From positions 1-33,039 of the forward strand of contig NZ_SJSO01000010.1 in NCBI RefSeq assembly GCF_004331735.1: a DNA stretch of 33,039 nt. Reading direction: 5' to 3'. Shown one piece after another: positions 1-9,036 of the stretch (positions are counted from its first letter, which is position 1; each line of letters opens with the position of its first letter). The position numbers were made by a program, and so were the translations under genes. Source of the stretch: Pedobacter psychrodurus (GTDB lineage: Bacteria; Bacteroidota; Bacteroidia; Sphingobacteriales; Sphingobacteriaceae). The notes beneath the pieces are model-generated. The model searched no databases and was not told where the DNA came from. It saw only the letters and a program-made list of their open reading frames with translations.

Positions 1-290
1 CACAGAGACGGTAAACAGGTCATCCTCTCTGCTGATAATAAAGTGTTACTGTACTTTAGTTTTGACATCATCTAATCCTTTCGACGCCTCTTCGGCAGTT
101 CATTTGCATTCATCTTCTTTATACTCACCTGACACCTCTAAGATGCCTTTTCCTCTAACGCTCACTACCAGGACACTTAATCCAAGCAGCTTAGAGGAGG
201 TTTGGTACCTGCTCCTGTAAGCCGATACCGAGGGGCCCTCCCTCATCAATCAGACAGCATTGATTTGCTCACGCAAATCATTCATGTCGC
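1..290. other. Ambiguous left-edge segment, no convincing gene
   Basis: This segment lies directly downstream of susD and is richer in G and C than its surroundings. On the minus strand one frame runs from an ATG at 285 to the window edge with only three stops (at 250, 100 and 46). It contains a 48-residue ORF (246 to 100) beginning MREGPSVSAY and ending EYKEDECK. On the plus strand, frame 2 is open from base 2 to 220 without an internal stop, and frame 1 ends at base 75 with the residues KVLLYFSFDII. These readings exclude each other. I do not recognise any of them. It may be the end of a plus-strand gene, a decayed minus-strand gene, or structured non-coding DNA. Confidence 0.25.
261..280. 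other. Perfect inverted repeat after susD
   Basis: TGATTTGC and GCAAATCA form a perfect 8-bp stem around a TCAC loop, 11 bases past the susD stop. No T-run follows on the minus strand, so it is not a standard Rho-independent terminator. It could still stabilise the 3' end of the susCD message. Confidence 0.45.
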
Positions 291-1748
291 TCAATAACCA
301 GGATTCTGCTGTGCCTTTATTCCAGGATTCGCATTTATTTCCGTCTGCGGGATTGGAAGAATTGTTTTATTAAATGTCCTATCAATTGTTTTTGGTCTGG
401 TGCTAATCGTTAATCCGCCGAATTCATCATTATAGGTAATTGTCTTATTGGTCCGGATTAAATCGAAGAAACGCTGACCTTCACCATATAATTCTTTACT
501 TTTTTCATCTAAAATCATGTCGAGCGTAACCGTAGCTGGAGTAGCTGGTACTGCAGAAGGATTTCTTTGACGTATGGCATTCAAATAATTGGCAGCCTTT
601 GTTGTGTTTGTAGAAAGGGCTGCCTCGGCTGCAATTAAATAAACTTCAGATAAACGGATTAGTTTAATGTTAACTGCTGTATTATTCGCTGTGCTTTTAT
701 CACCAGCTAAGGTTGTGCTACCACTATATTTATACAAGGCCCCTAACCTTGTCGCCGAACTTTCATCCCGAGCCATTACTCCACGTCGTATATCACTGGC
801 TCCTTGATTTAAGCGGGTTAAAAAGTCTGTACTGGAATAGAAAAAACCTAACGCTGATGTTGTACCCACTCCCTTGTTTCGCTGGTAAACGCCTAATGAA
901 GCCGCGCCAAGATCGTTCTCTAAAGGATTAACACCTAATTCGAAAATAGATTCAGATCCATATTGACTTTTCCATGAATCGACCCAATTTGCATTTGTAT
1001 ATAATGTATATAAAGCTGAGGCGCCAATAACTTCTTCGGCCGCTAGAAGCGATTTCGGCATATCATTCATGTATAAGTATACTCTCGCCTGGATGGCTTT
1101 ATTTGAATAATAGTTGATATAACCATTTGTTTTTGTTTTTGGCAACAATGGCGCTGCATCATTTAAATCTTTAACAATCTGATTGTAAACCTGCTCTACT
1201 GTCGATCGTAATGGTTGTGCTTCGTACCCTTGCCTTGTTAATATTAAAGGAACGCCAAAAGATTGATTATTATCAGTATATGCTTTACCATACAACCTCA
1301 CCAAATCGAAGTACATTAATGCCCTGGCAGTTAAGGCCTGCCCCTTGTAGGAAGCAAAACCAGTAGCGCCTAAAGCCTCTTGTTTGACTATTTCTTCAAG
1401 TAAATAATTGGTTTGTAGTATGCAAAAATAAATTTGCGACCAAAAACCAGAAAAACTATTGGTATTGGCATTTTGATTGTAATTATATAATGCATCTAAG
1501 CCCCGACCTTGCGAGTAAACAGTCATATCTCCTCCTTTAACATCGCCATATAGAAAGAAATTTCTTCCATAATATGAGGCATCTGTCATCTGATTCATCA
1601 CACCGTTAATTACGATCTGTGCATCTCTCGGTGTTTGGATGGCCTTATTCGAATCGGCCGAATTACTCGGCGTCATATCTAAAAACTTTTTACATGATAG
1701 TATGCTTAACATGAAGATACTGATCAGTAGTATATTTATTCTTTTCAT
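291..1748 (-). CDS. SusD/RagB-family nutrient-binding lipoprotein
   Basis: This is a surface-exposed, substrate-binding lipoprotein that caps its partner SusC-type transporter. The 485 residues begin with a lipoprotein signal whose lipobox LSILSC puts the lipidated cysteine at residue 19. The N-terminal SusD-like part follows (KKFLDMTPSN, then a FWSQIYFCILQTNYLLEEI helix), then TPR-like helices such as GQALTARALMYFDLVRLYG. The C-terminal part contains IRLSEVYLIAAEAAL, ELYGEGQRFFDLIR and the usual family ending ILPIPQTEINANP...QNPGY. Length is normal for the family. It starts 17 bases after the SusC stop and is surely co-transcribed. No glycoside hydrolase, sulfatase or protease lies beside the pair, so the substrate cannot be inferred. 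Confidence 0.93.
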   Translation of the reverse strand: MKRINILLISIFMLSILSCKKFLDMTPSNSADSNKAIQTPRDAQIVINGVMNQMTDASYYGRNFFLYGDVKGGDMTVYSQGRGLDALYNYNQNANTNSFSGFWSQIYFCILQTNYLLEEIVKQEALGATGFASYKGQALTARALMYFDLVRLYGKAYTDNNQSFGVPLILTRQGYEAQPLRSTVEQVYNQIVKDLNDAAPLLPKTKTNGYINYYSNKAIQARVYLYMNDMPKSLLAAEEVIGASALYTLYTNANWVDSWKSQYGSESIFELGVNPLENDLGAASLGVYQRNKGVGTTSALGFFYSSTDFLTRLNQGASDIRRGVMARDESSATRLGALYKYSGSTTLAGDKSTANNTAVNIKLIRLSEVYLIAAEAALSTNTTKAANYLNAIRQRNPSAVPATPATVTLDMILDEKSKELYGEGQRFFDLIRTNKTITYNDEFGGLTISTRPKTIDRTFNKTILPIPQTEINANPGIKAQQNPGY

Positions 1749-1765
1749 ATTTTGAATCTCCTATA

Positions 1766-4700
1766 TTAAAAACTAACTTCTAAACCAAAAGTGTAGGTCT
1801 TTCCAAACGGAGTTTCCCAACCTCTGGTACTATAATTTCCAACCTCAGGATCTGCTTCTTTGTATTTAGAAAATGTAAGCAGGTTAGAGCCATTAAAATA
1901 TGCTCTAATATTTGAGGCACCAAGTTTAGATGCTATCCTCTCTGGAAAGCGATAAGCAAATAATACATTTTTCAATCTTAAAAAGCTAGCGCTATGTAAT
2001 TGACGTGAACTGTACTGCATCGCATCGGTAAGGTCATTTCCAGAAAGTTTTGGCTGCGTACCTGAGGTATTTTGTGGAGTCCACATATTGTCGTAATAAC
2101 TTTGCGATCTGATTCTTTCCCAATAGTAACCATCATCAGCTACATCCTTATAAGCACCATCATAAATCTGCCCACCCAATTTGTAGATAAAGTTTAAGCC
2201 TAAACTAAAACCTTTATATTCAACGTCTGTATTAATCCCACCAAAAACATCTGGATTACCATCGCCGATTACTACCCTGTTGGCATCATTATAATTGTAA
2301 GTTGCAGGTCTGCCATTAAAGTCGGTAGTTCCTGTTGCTGGTGTTGCTCCATTTAGATACCAAACATTTTTACCATTTTCAGGATTTACACCAGCCCATT
2401 CATAACCATAAAAACTAAGCATTGATAAACCTTCACTATACAGAAACTGTGCCCTTGCATCTCCACCTGTAGGGTCGTTCCATATAATATCATTTCCACG
2501 TGCTGTGCCTTCAGGCTTGTACAACTTGGTTACTTTAGACCTTGTAAATGATCCATTAATGCCTAAATCCCATTTAAACCCATTTTTATTAATCAGATTA
2601 GCATTCAAATCAAATTCGATGCCTTTATTGTTAATTTCCCCGATGTTTCTTAATGTGGAACTAAATCCTGTGGTCATCGATACCGGAACACCCAATAATA
2701 GATTTTTTGTATCTCTATTAAAAAACTCTACGGTACCGGTAATCCTTTTAAATAGACCAAACTCCAAGGCTATGTTTGTTGAGTAACTATTTTCCCATGT
2801 TAACAAAGGATTAGAAAGCGAAGCATACAATGCTGCAGGTTGGCCTAAGTATTTACTAGAAAATGAAGTCAACTCACGCCAGTCGTAGTTATTGGATGGT
2901 AATGTCCCATTTGTACCATATGACCCCCTCAATCTTAAGTTGTCAAGAAATGATACCTCTTTTAAAAAATCTTCACTATTAATTTTCCATGAGGCTCCAA
3001 CAGACCAAAATGTGCCCCATCTATTAATATCGCCTAACCTTGATGATCCATCTCTTCTCAAAGAAGAAGTGATAAAGTATTTTTGGTTGAAACTATATTC
3101 TAAACGAGATAAACCAGAAACGATAGAGTTCCCCCAATTATATGCTGAAGATGAAGTAGTACCAGCAGTTGAAACACTTTGTAATTCGCTGCTACCCAAA
3201 TCAACACCTGTAGCCCTTTGAAAATCGACCACATTTTTTTCAGCTTCAAAACCCGCCAATAAACTAATAGAATGTAATCCAAATTGTTTGCTGTAGTTAA
3301 CTGTACTGGAAGAAACCATTTTATTATAGTTTGTTGTAATTTCATTTATGCTTCCATTATTGGTTAAGCCATTAAAATGAAGCGCACTATAATAAATGTG
3401 GTCATTAACCTGAGAGTTATCATAAGAAAATACAGATTTCACTATTAACTCAGGCAGTACATTTACCTGAATATAAGGATTGGCCACAAATCTCTTTGTA
3501 ACCGATTTATTATCCCATTGATTATCATAGTAGATGTTATTCTGTGCTAAACTTCCGTATCTGGCTGTAAAAGGCTGACCAGTTTTATAATCGGTAGGCC
3601 AATATAGTGGCCATAAAAGATTTCTCGTTTGGAAGTAACTATTTGAACCGGTATTACGGGTATCGTTATAACCGCTCTGGGCCGATCTGGTAATACTTAC
3701 GTTAGAACCAATTTCGACAAACTTACCCACTTTTTGGCTTAAGTTAATCCTTCCCGAATATCGGTCAAAATCGTTCACTTTGATTCTGCTTTGATCTCTG
3801 GTATAAGAAAATGAAGAATAATACTTCGTTTTTTCATCACCGCCACTTACAGCTAGATCGTTAGTTTGGTATTTCGCTGTTCTGAAAAGTGCATCTTCCC
3901 AATCAAAATACCGCCCTTCGCGGTTCTCTATTCCATCGGTCATACCAAGAATATTCACATTTGCATTTAGACCTGTTCCATCAGTAGTAAAACGATAGCC
4001 ATGACGGTTAAACCTAGTATTTAGTTGCGTTAAGGCATAAGTATTTCCTGCCGCCTCGCTCTGACTAGCTGAAGTACGTACATCATGGAAAATACGATAT
4101 AACATATTTACTTGCTCTTGTACGCCAGCTGTTTCATAATTATCGGTGGCCCAAGTTGGCGTTAAACCTAAAGATGTTCTAAATTCAATTTTAGGTTTCC
4201 CTAATTTTCCGCGTTTTGTATTGATTAACACTACGCCATTAGCGGCCCGTGAACCATACAATGAAGAAGCAGCGGCATCTTTAAGTATGGTTATACTTTC
4301 TATATCAGCGGGATTTATGGTATTCATAATATTATTGGTAGAGAAGGTATAATCACTTCCTTGGCCAATATTACCCGAAACAACCGGAACCCCATCAACT
4401 ACATATAAAGGATCATTAGACGCATTTATAGATCCTATTCCCCTTATGCGAATGCTAGGGGTTGATCCTGCCTGACCAGAAGATGCAGTAACCTGCACAC
4501 CTGCAGCCCTACCTGCTAAGGCATTTTGAAAGGAGGTAGATGGTGCGTCTTTTATTTTATCTTGATCGATTACAGCAGCAGAACCAGTATAACTGCCTCG
4601 TTTAGCTGTACCGTAAGCTATCACCATTACCTCATCTAGTTTATTTGCATCACCTGATAAAGTAACATCAACCTGCGAGCGCCCGCCAACAGCTACTTCT

Positions 4701-4936
4701 CGAGTAACAAAGCCTACTGATTTAAAAACCAGTGTAGCATTATTTGAGGGAATGGTAATACTGTATGTACCATCGCCACTGGTAGAAGAGCCCGTTGTAC
4801 TGCCTTTAAGCAGTACACTTACTCCTGGAATGCCAACATTGCTTTCGTCTGTTACCTTTCCCTTTACAATTGTTTGGGCATAGGAAACTACGTAACAAGT
4901 TAAAATCCCTAATAACATTAGTAATTTTTTGTTCAT
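1766..4936 (-). CDS. SusC/RagA-family TonB-dependent outer-membrane transporter
   Basis: This is an active importer across the outer membrane, powered by TonB-ExbBD and working with the SusD lipoprotein downstream. Of 1056 residues, 1-21 form a Sec signal peptide ending in SYAQ. A carboxypeptidase-regulatory-like beta-sandwich (about 23-95) follows, then a TonB-box-like stretch (LDEVMVIAYGT, about 98-108). The plug domain has the SusC signature SIRIRGIGSINASNDPLYVV followed by DGVPV. The remainder is the 22-strand barrel ending TFGLEVSF with terminal Phe. There is no STN domain before the plug, so direct signalling to a FecR/ECF pair is unlikely, and no such pair is present here. About 190 bases upstream are free for a promoter, but I found no exact TAnnTTTG match. 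Confidence 0.95.
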   Translation of the reverse strand: MNKKLLMLLGILTCYVVSYAQTIVKGKVTDESNVGIPGVSVLLKGSTTGSSTSGDGTYSITIPSNNATLVFKSVGFVTREVAVGGRSQVDVTLSGDANKLDEVMVIAYGTAKRGSYTGSAAVIDQDKIKDAPSTSFQNALAGRAAGVQVTASSGQAGSTPSIRIRGIGSINASNDPLYVVDGVPVVSGNIGQGSDYTFSTNNIMNTINPADIESITILKDAAASSLYGSRAANGVVLINTKRGKLGKPKIEFRTSLGLTPTWATDNYETAGVQEQVNMLYRIFHDVRTSASQSEAAGNTYALTQLNTRFNRHGYRFTTDGTGLNANVNILGMTDGIENREGRYFDWEDALFRTAKYQTNDLAVSGGDEKTKYYSSFSYTRDQSRIKVNDFDRYSGRINLSQKVGKFVEIGSNVSITRSAQSGYNDTRNTGSNSYFQTRNLLWPLYWPTDYKTGQPFTARYGSLAQNNIYYDNQWDNKSVTKRFVANPYIQVNVLPELIVKSVFSYDNSQVNDHIYYSALHFNGLTNNGSINEITTNYNKMVSSSTVNYSKQFGLHSISLLAGFEAEKNVVDFQRATGVDLGSSELQSVSTAGTTSSSAYNWGNSIVSGLSRLEYSFNQKYFITSSLRRDGSSRLGDINRWGTFWSVGASWKINSEDFLKEVSFLDNLRLRGSYGTNGTLPSNNYDWRELTSFSSKYLGQPAALYASLSNPLLTWENSYSTNIALEFGLFKRITGTVEFFNRDTKNLLLGVPVSMTTGFSSTLRNIGEINNKGIEFDLNANLINKNGFKWDLGINGSFTRSKVTKLYKPEGTARGNDIIWNDPTGGDARAQFLYSEGLSMLSFYGYEWAGVNPENGKNVWYLNGATPATGTTDFNGRPATYNYNDANRVVIGDGNPDVFGGINTDVEYKGFSLGLNFIYKLGGQIYDGAYKDVADDGYYWERIRSQSYYDNMWTPQNTSGTQPKLSGNDLTDAMQYSSRQLHSASFLRLKNVLFAYRFPERIASKLGASNIRAYFNGSNLLTFSKYKEADPEVGNYSTRGWETPFGKTYTFGLEVSF

Positions 4937-5124
4937 AATGAAAGATTTAGGTTAATTGATTAGTTAAGTGGTTGTTAAAATACACAATTTAGCCAATCAA
5001 AATCCATTATGAACTTCGTGTTACAGAGATTACAAACGATAAAAAAGGAAAAATGCCGCATAAAACAGCAAAATCCTGCAAATTAGCGCCAGAATTTATG
5101 TTGCAACATTTTTATTACGAAATA

Positions 5125-5367
5125 CTAGCAAGATGGTTGAGGAATAGAGATCCTGTTAATGATCTCATCAATAGCATCAGGATCAATCGCTACGTTTTTA
5201 GAAGCACACCACTTTTCTGATTTGTTGTCTAACCAGATACAAAAAGAGTGGTAACCATCTAAAACAACGGCATAAGTTTCGTGAAAATCATCTTGAATAC
5301 GCATGCAAAATCCCTTAAAAATTTTGCCTCTAACAATGAATTGCAGGGTGGAATAATTTTCTAACAT
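5125..5367 (-). CDS. Small hypothetical protein (80 aa)
   Basis: This is an intact 80-residue frame with a codon pattern typical of the surrounding genes. It is mixed alpha/beta in character, without signal peptide or membrane segment. It has four cysteines (KGFCMRI, SFCIWLD, EKWCASK and the C-terminal residue). An acidic helix-like stretch, DPDAIDEIINR, lies near the end. I do not recognise the family. It stands alone between the susC promoter region and the thioesterase, with about 100 AT-rich bases upstream. It may be a cytosolic protein restricted to this lineage. Confidence 0.6.
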   Translation of the reverse strand: MLENYSTLQFIVRGKIFKGFCMRIQDDFHETYAVVLDGYHSFCIWLDNKSEKWCASKNVAIDPDAIDEIINRISIPQPSC

Positions 5368-5467
5368 GGCTCATTATATTTTTGGTTAATTTACAACAAA
5401 TTATAAACGAGAATGTTTCGTTAATTTAAAGGAATTAACAATTAATTCTTAAACTACCTGAAAAGGC

Positions 5468-5908
5468 TTAACCTATGTTTAACATGTTCGAATAGCCTTT
5501 AGCTATTAAACGCTTTTTTGAAGGTAAAAATATCTCGCATTGCAGATTTAATATTGTTCGTCCTCTTTTTACAATCGACGTTTCCGCAATAACTTCGTCG
5601 CCTTCGCTTGCAGTGGCAAAATAATCAATATAATTGTTTACCGTGGTATATCGTTCGTTTAATCCCATCGTAAAAACAGTTGCACCAATTAAATCATCAA
5701 TAATGCCTGCAGTTACCCCACCATGTAAAATTTGATATGGATTGGTCATTTCTTTACGGATGGTATACTGGCAAACCAATACGCCGTTTTCTGCTTTGAT
5801 TAAAACCGGCGCCAGCCAATTCATAAAGTTAGAGGGCGAATCGGTAATTACCTTGCCAATTGATTGCCTTAAAAAATTTAAACGCTGTTCGCTTAAAGAG
5901 AATTCCAT
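5468..5908 (-). CDS. PaaI-type hotdog-fold thioesterase
   Basis: This is a probable acyl-CoA thioesterase of the PaaI/YbgC-like 4HBT group (146 residues from the start chosen here). The hotdog core carries the family motif NPYQILHGGVTAGIIDDLIG at about 56-75: the Asn and HGG position the substrate carbonyl and Asp70/71 is the probable catalytic acid. Beta strands follow (YTTVNNYIDYFATASEGDEV, GRTILNLQCEIF). The frame stays open 51 codons further upstream, but that extension is low-complexity, contains a 7-bp tandem repeat and does not look like protein. I therefore start at MEFSLSEQRL. Its natural substrate is unknown. It may be co-transcribed with the receptor 217 bases upstream. Confidence 0.85.
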   Translation of the reverse strand: MEFSLSEQRLNFLRQSIGKVITDSPSNFMNWLAPVLIKAENGVLVCQYTIRKEMTNPYQILHGGVTAGIIDDLIGATVFTMGLNERYTTVNNYIDYFATASEGDEVIAETSIVKRGRTILNLQCEIFLPSKKRLIAKGYSNMLNIG

Positions 5909-5963
5909 ATGAGGTAAAATGTTATGATGTAAGATGGATGAGGTAAAAGTAGGTAAAATGGGG

Positions 5964-5989
5964 CATAGTCCATAGTCCATAGTCCATAG
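5964..5989. repeat. 7-bp tandem repeat, 3.7 copies
   Basis: The unit CATAGTC is repeated three times and followed by CATAG, just upstream of the thioesterase start. Near-copies of GAGGTAAAATG flank it (about 5911, 5940 and 5950). This is a short candidate variable-number repeat in the 5' region of the gene. Confidence 0.8.
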
Positions 5990-6125
5990 AATGGAAAGGC
6001 TAACAGAGAGAAGATTTAATCGGGTATTTAAAAGAAAATGGAAGATATAAATACCTCCCATTTTCTAAACGAAACATTAACCCCTAAAACATGATTACCA
6101 CAACCTTGTTATAGTTCTTTTATTC

Positions 6126-8582
6126 CTAAATTGGAATGATCACTTTGAAACTCAAATTCCTGCCCATATTGTAAATTCCTGATCGGCCATTGGGCGAACG
6201 GTTATAATATTCGAAATATTTTAATCTATTTAAATTTGATTGGTAGGCGATATTGAAAATATTATCGGCCTGAAGAAAAATATCGAATAAAGTTTTTCCT
6301 TTTTTAGTTTTCAGCGTTGACCCTATTCCTCCATTAATTAAAGTATAACCTGCAGTAAAGGTTTCGGTATTATCCAAAGCATAAAATTTATCCTGATCAG
6401 CGAAAAAAGCAGCATCAATTTTAATATAAGGCTTATCAAAAATACCTATAGGTTTTTGTGCAGTTGCCTTGATCTCCGTTCTCACCTGCAATGGCGGAAT
6501 AAAAGGCAAATATTTGGCTTCCCTACCGTGTTTATTTAGGAGCTCCTGGTTCTGATTCAACCCAACCACATATGCCAGGCTATTGTTGAAACTTAACCAT
6601 TTCATCGCTGAGGGGTGTAGATTTACCGAAATTTCTGCACCATACAACCTGGCTTTTGACTGCTGATATTGATAAGTTAAATTACCAGGGACTATAACCA
6701 CAGGATTTCCATTGGCATCGGTTAAGCGCGATTGATAAATGTAGTTCTGAATATTGTTGTTAAACAGCTCCATACTTATATCTGCATCTTTTAAGTAGGC
6801 AATAATGCCAATATCTTCCTGAAGGTTAAACTCCGGCTTAAAGGTTCTGTTACCCAAGTACACAATGTGCGCACCGGGATCTAATCCGTTAGAACCAATT
6901 TCTGTAATATTTGGTGCACGGTAGCCCCTGGCAATATTGGCCTTAATAAGTAGTTTTTCAGAGATGTTGTAAGTTAGACCCAAACTTCCTGATAAGCCAT
7001 AATAGTTTTTATCAAATGAAGGGAATTGCAATTTTCCGGTAGCATCGGTTGAGCTCACCTCTTTACCAAAACCGGTTTGTGCATTAGTACCTACATAAAA
7101 ATCGCCCCAATTTATATTTCTCCTGTCTATCCTGATCCCTCCGGAAACATCTACTTTTCCCATCGATTTCTTTGCGAAATAAAAAGCACCGATATCGAAA
7201 AGATCATAATCCGGAATTGGGAAATCGGTAGCAGCCTTGCTCCTGTTACCCTGGTACATGCCATTTACCCCGATGGTACTTTCGATACCGGCAAAATCTG
7301 GCAGGTTGTATTTAAGATCGTAATTAAAAGTGTTCAACACTACATAAAGTCCAGCCTGGCTTGGCAATGTTGGGTGGTTATATTCTCTCCTAACACTTTG
7401 CTGCCCGCCGATTAATAAATTTAAATCACTCGTTCCAAATTTAAACTGACTGGTATTATAGAACCGATAATGTTGGATGTGCTGATGCAAGGGATTAATT
7501 GAGTAGCTATTCAGATCACCATCAGCAACAATTGGTCTGTTTTTGATATCATCTCCATCATCTAATACTTGTCTGGTAAATTTTCTAGATAGAGAATCTC
7601 TGCTACCATCAGGAATTTCCATTAAATTATCGTAATAGGTAATGGCAGTTTTAGAAAAACCCCAGGCTTTATCTACCCTAGCGCTAGCCGACAAATTGTA
7701 TTCCCGAAAAGCTGTTCCATAAACCAGACCATCTATTTTATTTTCATAACTATGTGCCGTTTTCCCGGTCGCTCTAAAAGTATATTTCCAATCGTTTTTA
7801 ATGTAAGCCAGCCCAAGCGAAGAACCAATCATGCCATTGTTGCTTTGGTAGTTTGCGGTAAAATCGCCTTTCAACTTGCCATCTTCAAAATTGGGGGTGT
7901 AAGGAATCATATTAATTACCCCGGCTAAGGCATCAGAACCATAGGTTAAGCTGGCAGGACCTTTTACTACTTCGGCCCTGGTAATGCCATATTCATCTAC
8001 CTCAATTCCATGTTCATCGCCCCATTGCTGCCCCTCCTGCCTTAAACCATCATATAAAGTTAACACACGGTTATAACCTAAACCTCTAATAAATGGTTTA
8101 GAAACATTTGGACCAGTGGTAACAGCTGTAATGCCTGGTACCCCTTTAACAATGGCTTCGATCAGGTTTGTATTTACATTTTGATCCATTGACTTTTTAG
8201 AAAGTACGGCAATGGGTACAGGGCTTTTACGTAGCTGTGTAGCCCGGTTCACGCCCGTAATCACCACATCACTTAAATCTGATGCTAAACTTAATAAGTC
8301 GGCATTAACCAAGACTGTATCTCCTTTTAAGGTTACCTTAATTCTTTTTGACTGATAACCAATACCTGAAAAAACGAGATCGCAATTTCCAGAAGGAATT
8401 CCGCTTAATTGATACATGCCTGAACTACTCGATTTTGTTGATCCGTTAGTTCCTAAAATTTTAATGGTGATATTTTCTACAGGTTCATTTTGAGAGGTTA
8501 CTACCCCCTTAATCATAACCTTTTGGGCGATGGTATTTAGCGATATAAAAAAACAGAAGCAATATAATAATAGGGATTTCAT
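6126..8582 (-). CDS. TonB-dependent receptor, probable metal or metal-complex importer
   Basis: This is an 818-residue outer-membrane receptor. A signal peptide (1-20, ending TIAQ) is followed by a carboxypeptidase-regulatory-like domain (about 23-100). Next comes a TonB-box-like stretch (SDVVITGVNR, about 104-113) and a plug with FIRGLGYNRVLTLYDGLRQE and EVVKGPASLTYGSDALAGVI. The barrel ends with GRNLSFKVIIPI. It lacks SusC features and has no SusD partner, so it resembles the CirA/ZnuD-like group rather than glycan importers. The plug has the string GQQWGDEHGIEVDEYG, a histidine- and acid-containing loop typical of that group. Its promoter is overlapped by a strong dyad (see 8594-8648), which suggests control by a metal-responsive repressor. 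The substrate is an inference; iron, manganese or zinc are all possible. Confidence 0.9.
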   Translation of the reverse strand: MKSLLLYCFCFFISLNTIAQKVMIKGVVTSQNEPVENITIKILGTNGSTKSSSSGMYQLSGIPSGNCDLVFSGIGYQSKRIKVTLKGDTVLVNADLLSLASDLSDVVITGVNRATQLRKSPVPIAVLSKKSMDQNVNTNLIEAIVKGVPGITAVTTGPNVSKPFIRGLGYNRVLTLYDGLRQEGQQWGDEHGIEVDEYGITRAEVVKGPASLTYGSDALAGVINMIPYTPNFEDGKLKGDFTANYQSNNGMIGSSLGLAYIKNDWKYTFRATGKTAHSYENKIDGLVYGTAFREYNLSASARVDKAWGFSKTAITYYDNLMEIPDGSRDSLSRKFTRQVLDDGDDIKNRPIVADGDLNSYSINPLHQHIQHYRFYNTSQFKFGTSDLNLLIGGQQSVRREYNHPTLPSQAGLYVVLNTFNYDLKYNLPDFAGIESTIGVNGMYQGNRSKAATDFPIPDYDLFDIGAFYFAKKSMGKVDVSGGIRIDRRNINWGDFYVGTNAQTGFGKEVSSTDATGKLQFPSFDKNYYGLSGSLGLTYNISEKLLIKANIARGYRAPNITEIGSNGLDPGAHIVYLGNRTFKPEFNLQEDIGIIAYLKDADISMELFNNNIQNYIYQSRLTDANGNPVVIVPGNLTYQYQQSKARLYGAEISVNLHPSAMKWLSFNNSLAYVVGLNQNQELLNKHGREAKYLPFIPPLQVRTEIKATAQKPIGIFDKPYIKIDAAFFADQDKFYALDNTETFTAGYTLINGGIGSTLKTKKGKTLFDIFLQADNIFNIAYQSNLNRLKYFEYYNRSPNGRSGIYNMGRNLSFKVIIPI

Positions 8583-8593
8583 GAGTATAAAAT

Positions 8594-8627
8594 GATTTGT
8601 CTAAATATAATTTTAGACAAATCTAAA
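8594..8627. promoter_or_regulatory. Operator-like dyad over the receptor promoter
   Basis: GATTTGTCTAAA (8594-8605) and TTTAGACAAATC (8612-8623) form a perfect 12-bp inverted repeat with a 6-bp spacer. The right arm overlaps a second palindrome, TTTAGA-CAAA-TCTAAA (8612-8627). The latter 6-4-6 pattern resembles sites of DtxR/MntR-class metalloregulators; that assignment is inference. The dyad covers the -7 box and presumed transcription start of the receptor gene, an arrangement suited to repression. Confidence 0.75.
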
Positions 8628-8648
8628 TTTTATTTTAAATATATCAAA
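8618..8648 (-). promoter_or_regulatory. Bacteroidota-type promoter of the TonB receptor
   Basis: On the minus strand TTTG (8648-8645) is followed after exactly 19 bases by TAGATTTG (8625-8618). This fits the Bacteroidota primary-sigma consensus TTTG / TAnnTTTG. Transcription should start near 8612, about 30 bases before the ATG. The -7 box lies inside the operator-like dyad. A second isolated TATATTTG occurs at 8704-8697 without a matching -33 element. Confidence 0.7.
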
Positions 8649-9036
8649 TTAAATATTTAGATAATATTTAACACACTTAAAATCAATGAATTTAAACAAA
8701 TATAAAAGCGTTTAGCGGTGAGCGAAAAGCGAGTATATTAGGCGTTCTATTCGGAGTTCTAACATTTAGCCTAGGATTATTTTCGTTTTTAGCCGCAAAA
8801 TTATTTTTTAAAAATTCAATGAACAGCGAGAATGCTTATCTAGCTGATTATAAATAACCTAAAAATTAAAGCGATATTAAACGAAGTTTTTTAAAAAATT
8901 TTTATCCGTATCCCCTTAAACAAACAGTTATTATGATTATCATTGGATACATAAGCGTGAATAAAACTTATAATACCTGAAGGATTGTTATCCTAAAGGA
9001 GTTTTTAAAACAGTACTAATCCTATAAACAGAATAT
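8649..9036. other. Intergenic stretch without a gene
   Basis: This divergent spacer lies between the TonB receptor and the MaoC-like gene. It contains a low-complexity patch rich in AGCG units (about 8707-8732) and a small inverted repeat AGGAT-TGTT-ATCCT (8981-8994) upstream of the MaoC start. I saw no frame of convincing length and no clear TAnnTTTG promoter for the plus-strand gene. Confidence 0.6.

Noticed and set aside
4937..5124. Promoter of the susCD operon
   Set aside because: Several near matches to TAnnTTTG were seen but none with correct internal spacing and a -33 TTTG at 19-20 bases.
5909..6061. N-terminal extension of the thioesterase
   Set aside because: The 51 extra codons include the 7-bp tandem repeat and lack protein character; the hotdog protein is complete from the ATG at 5908.
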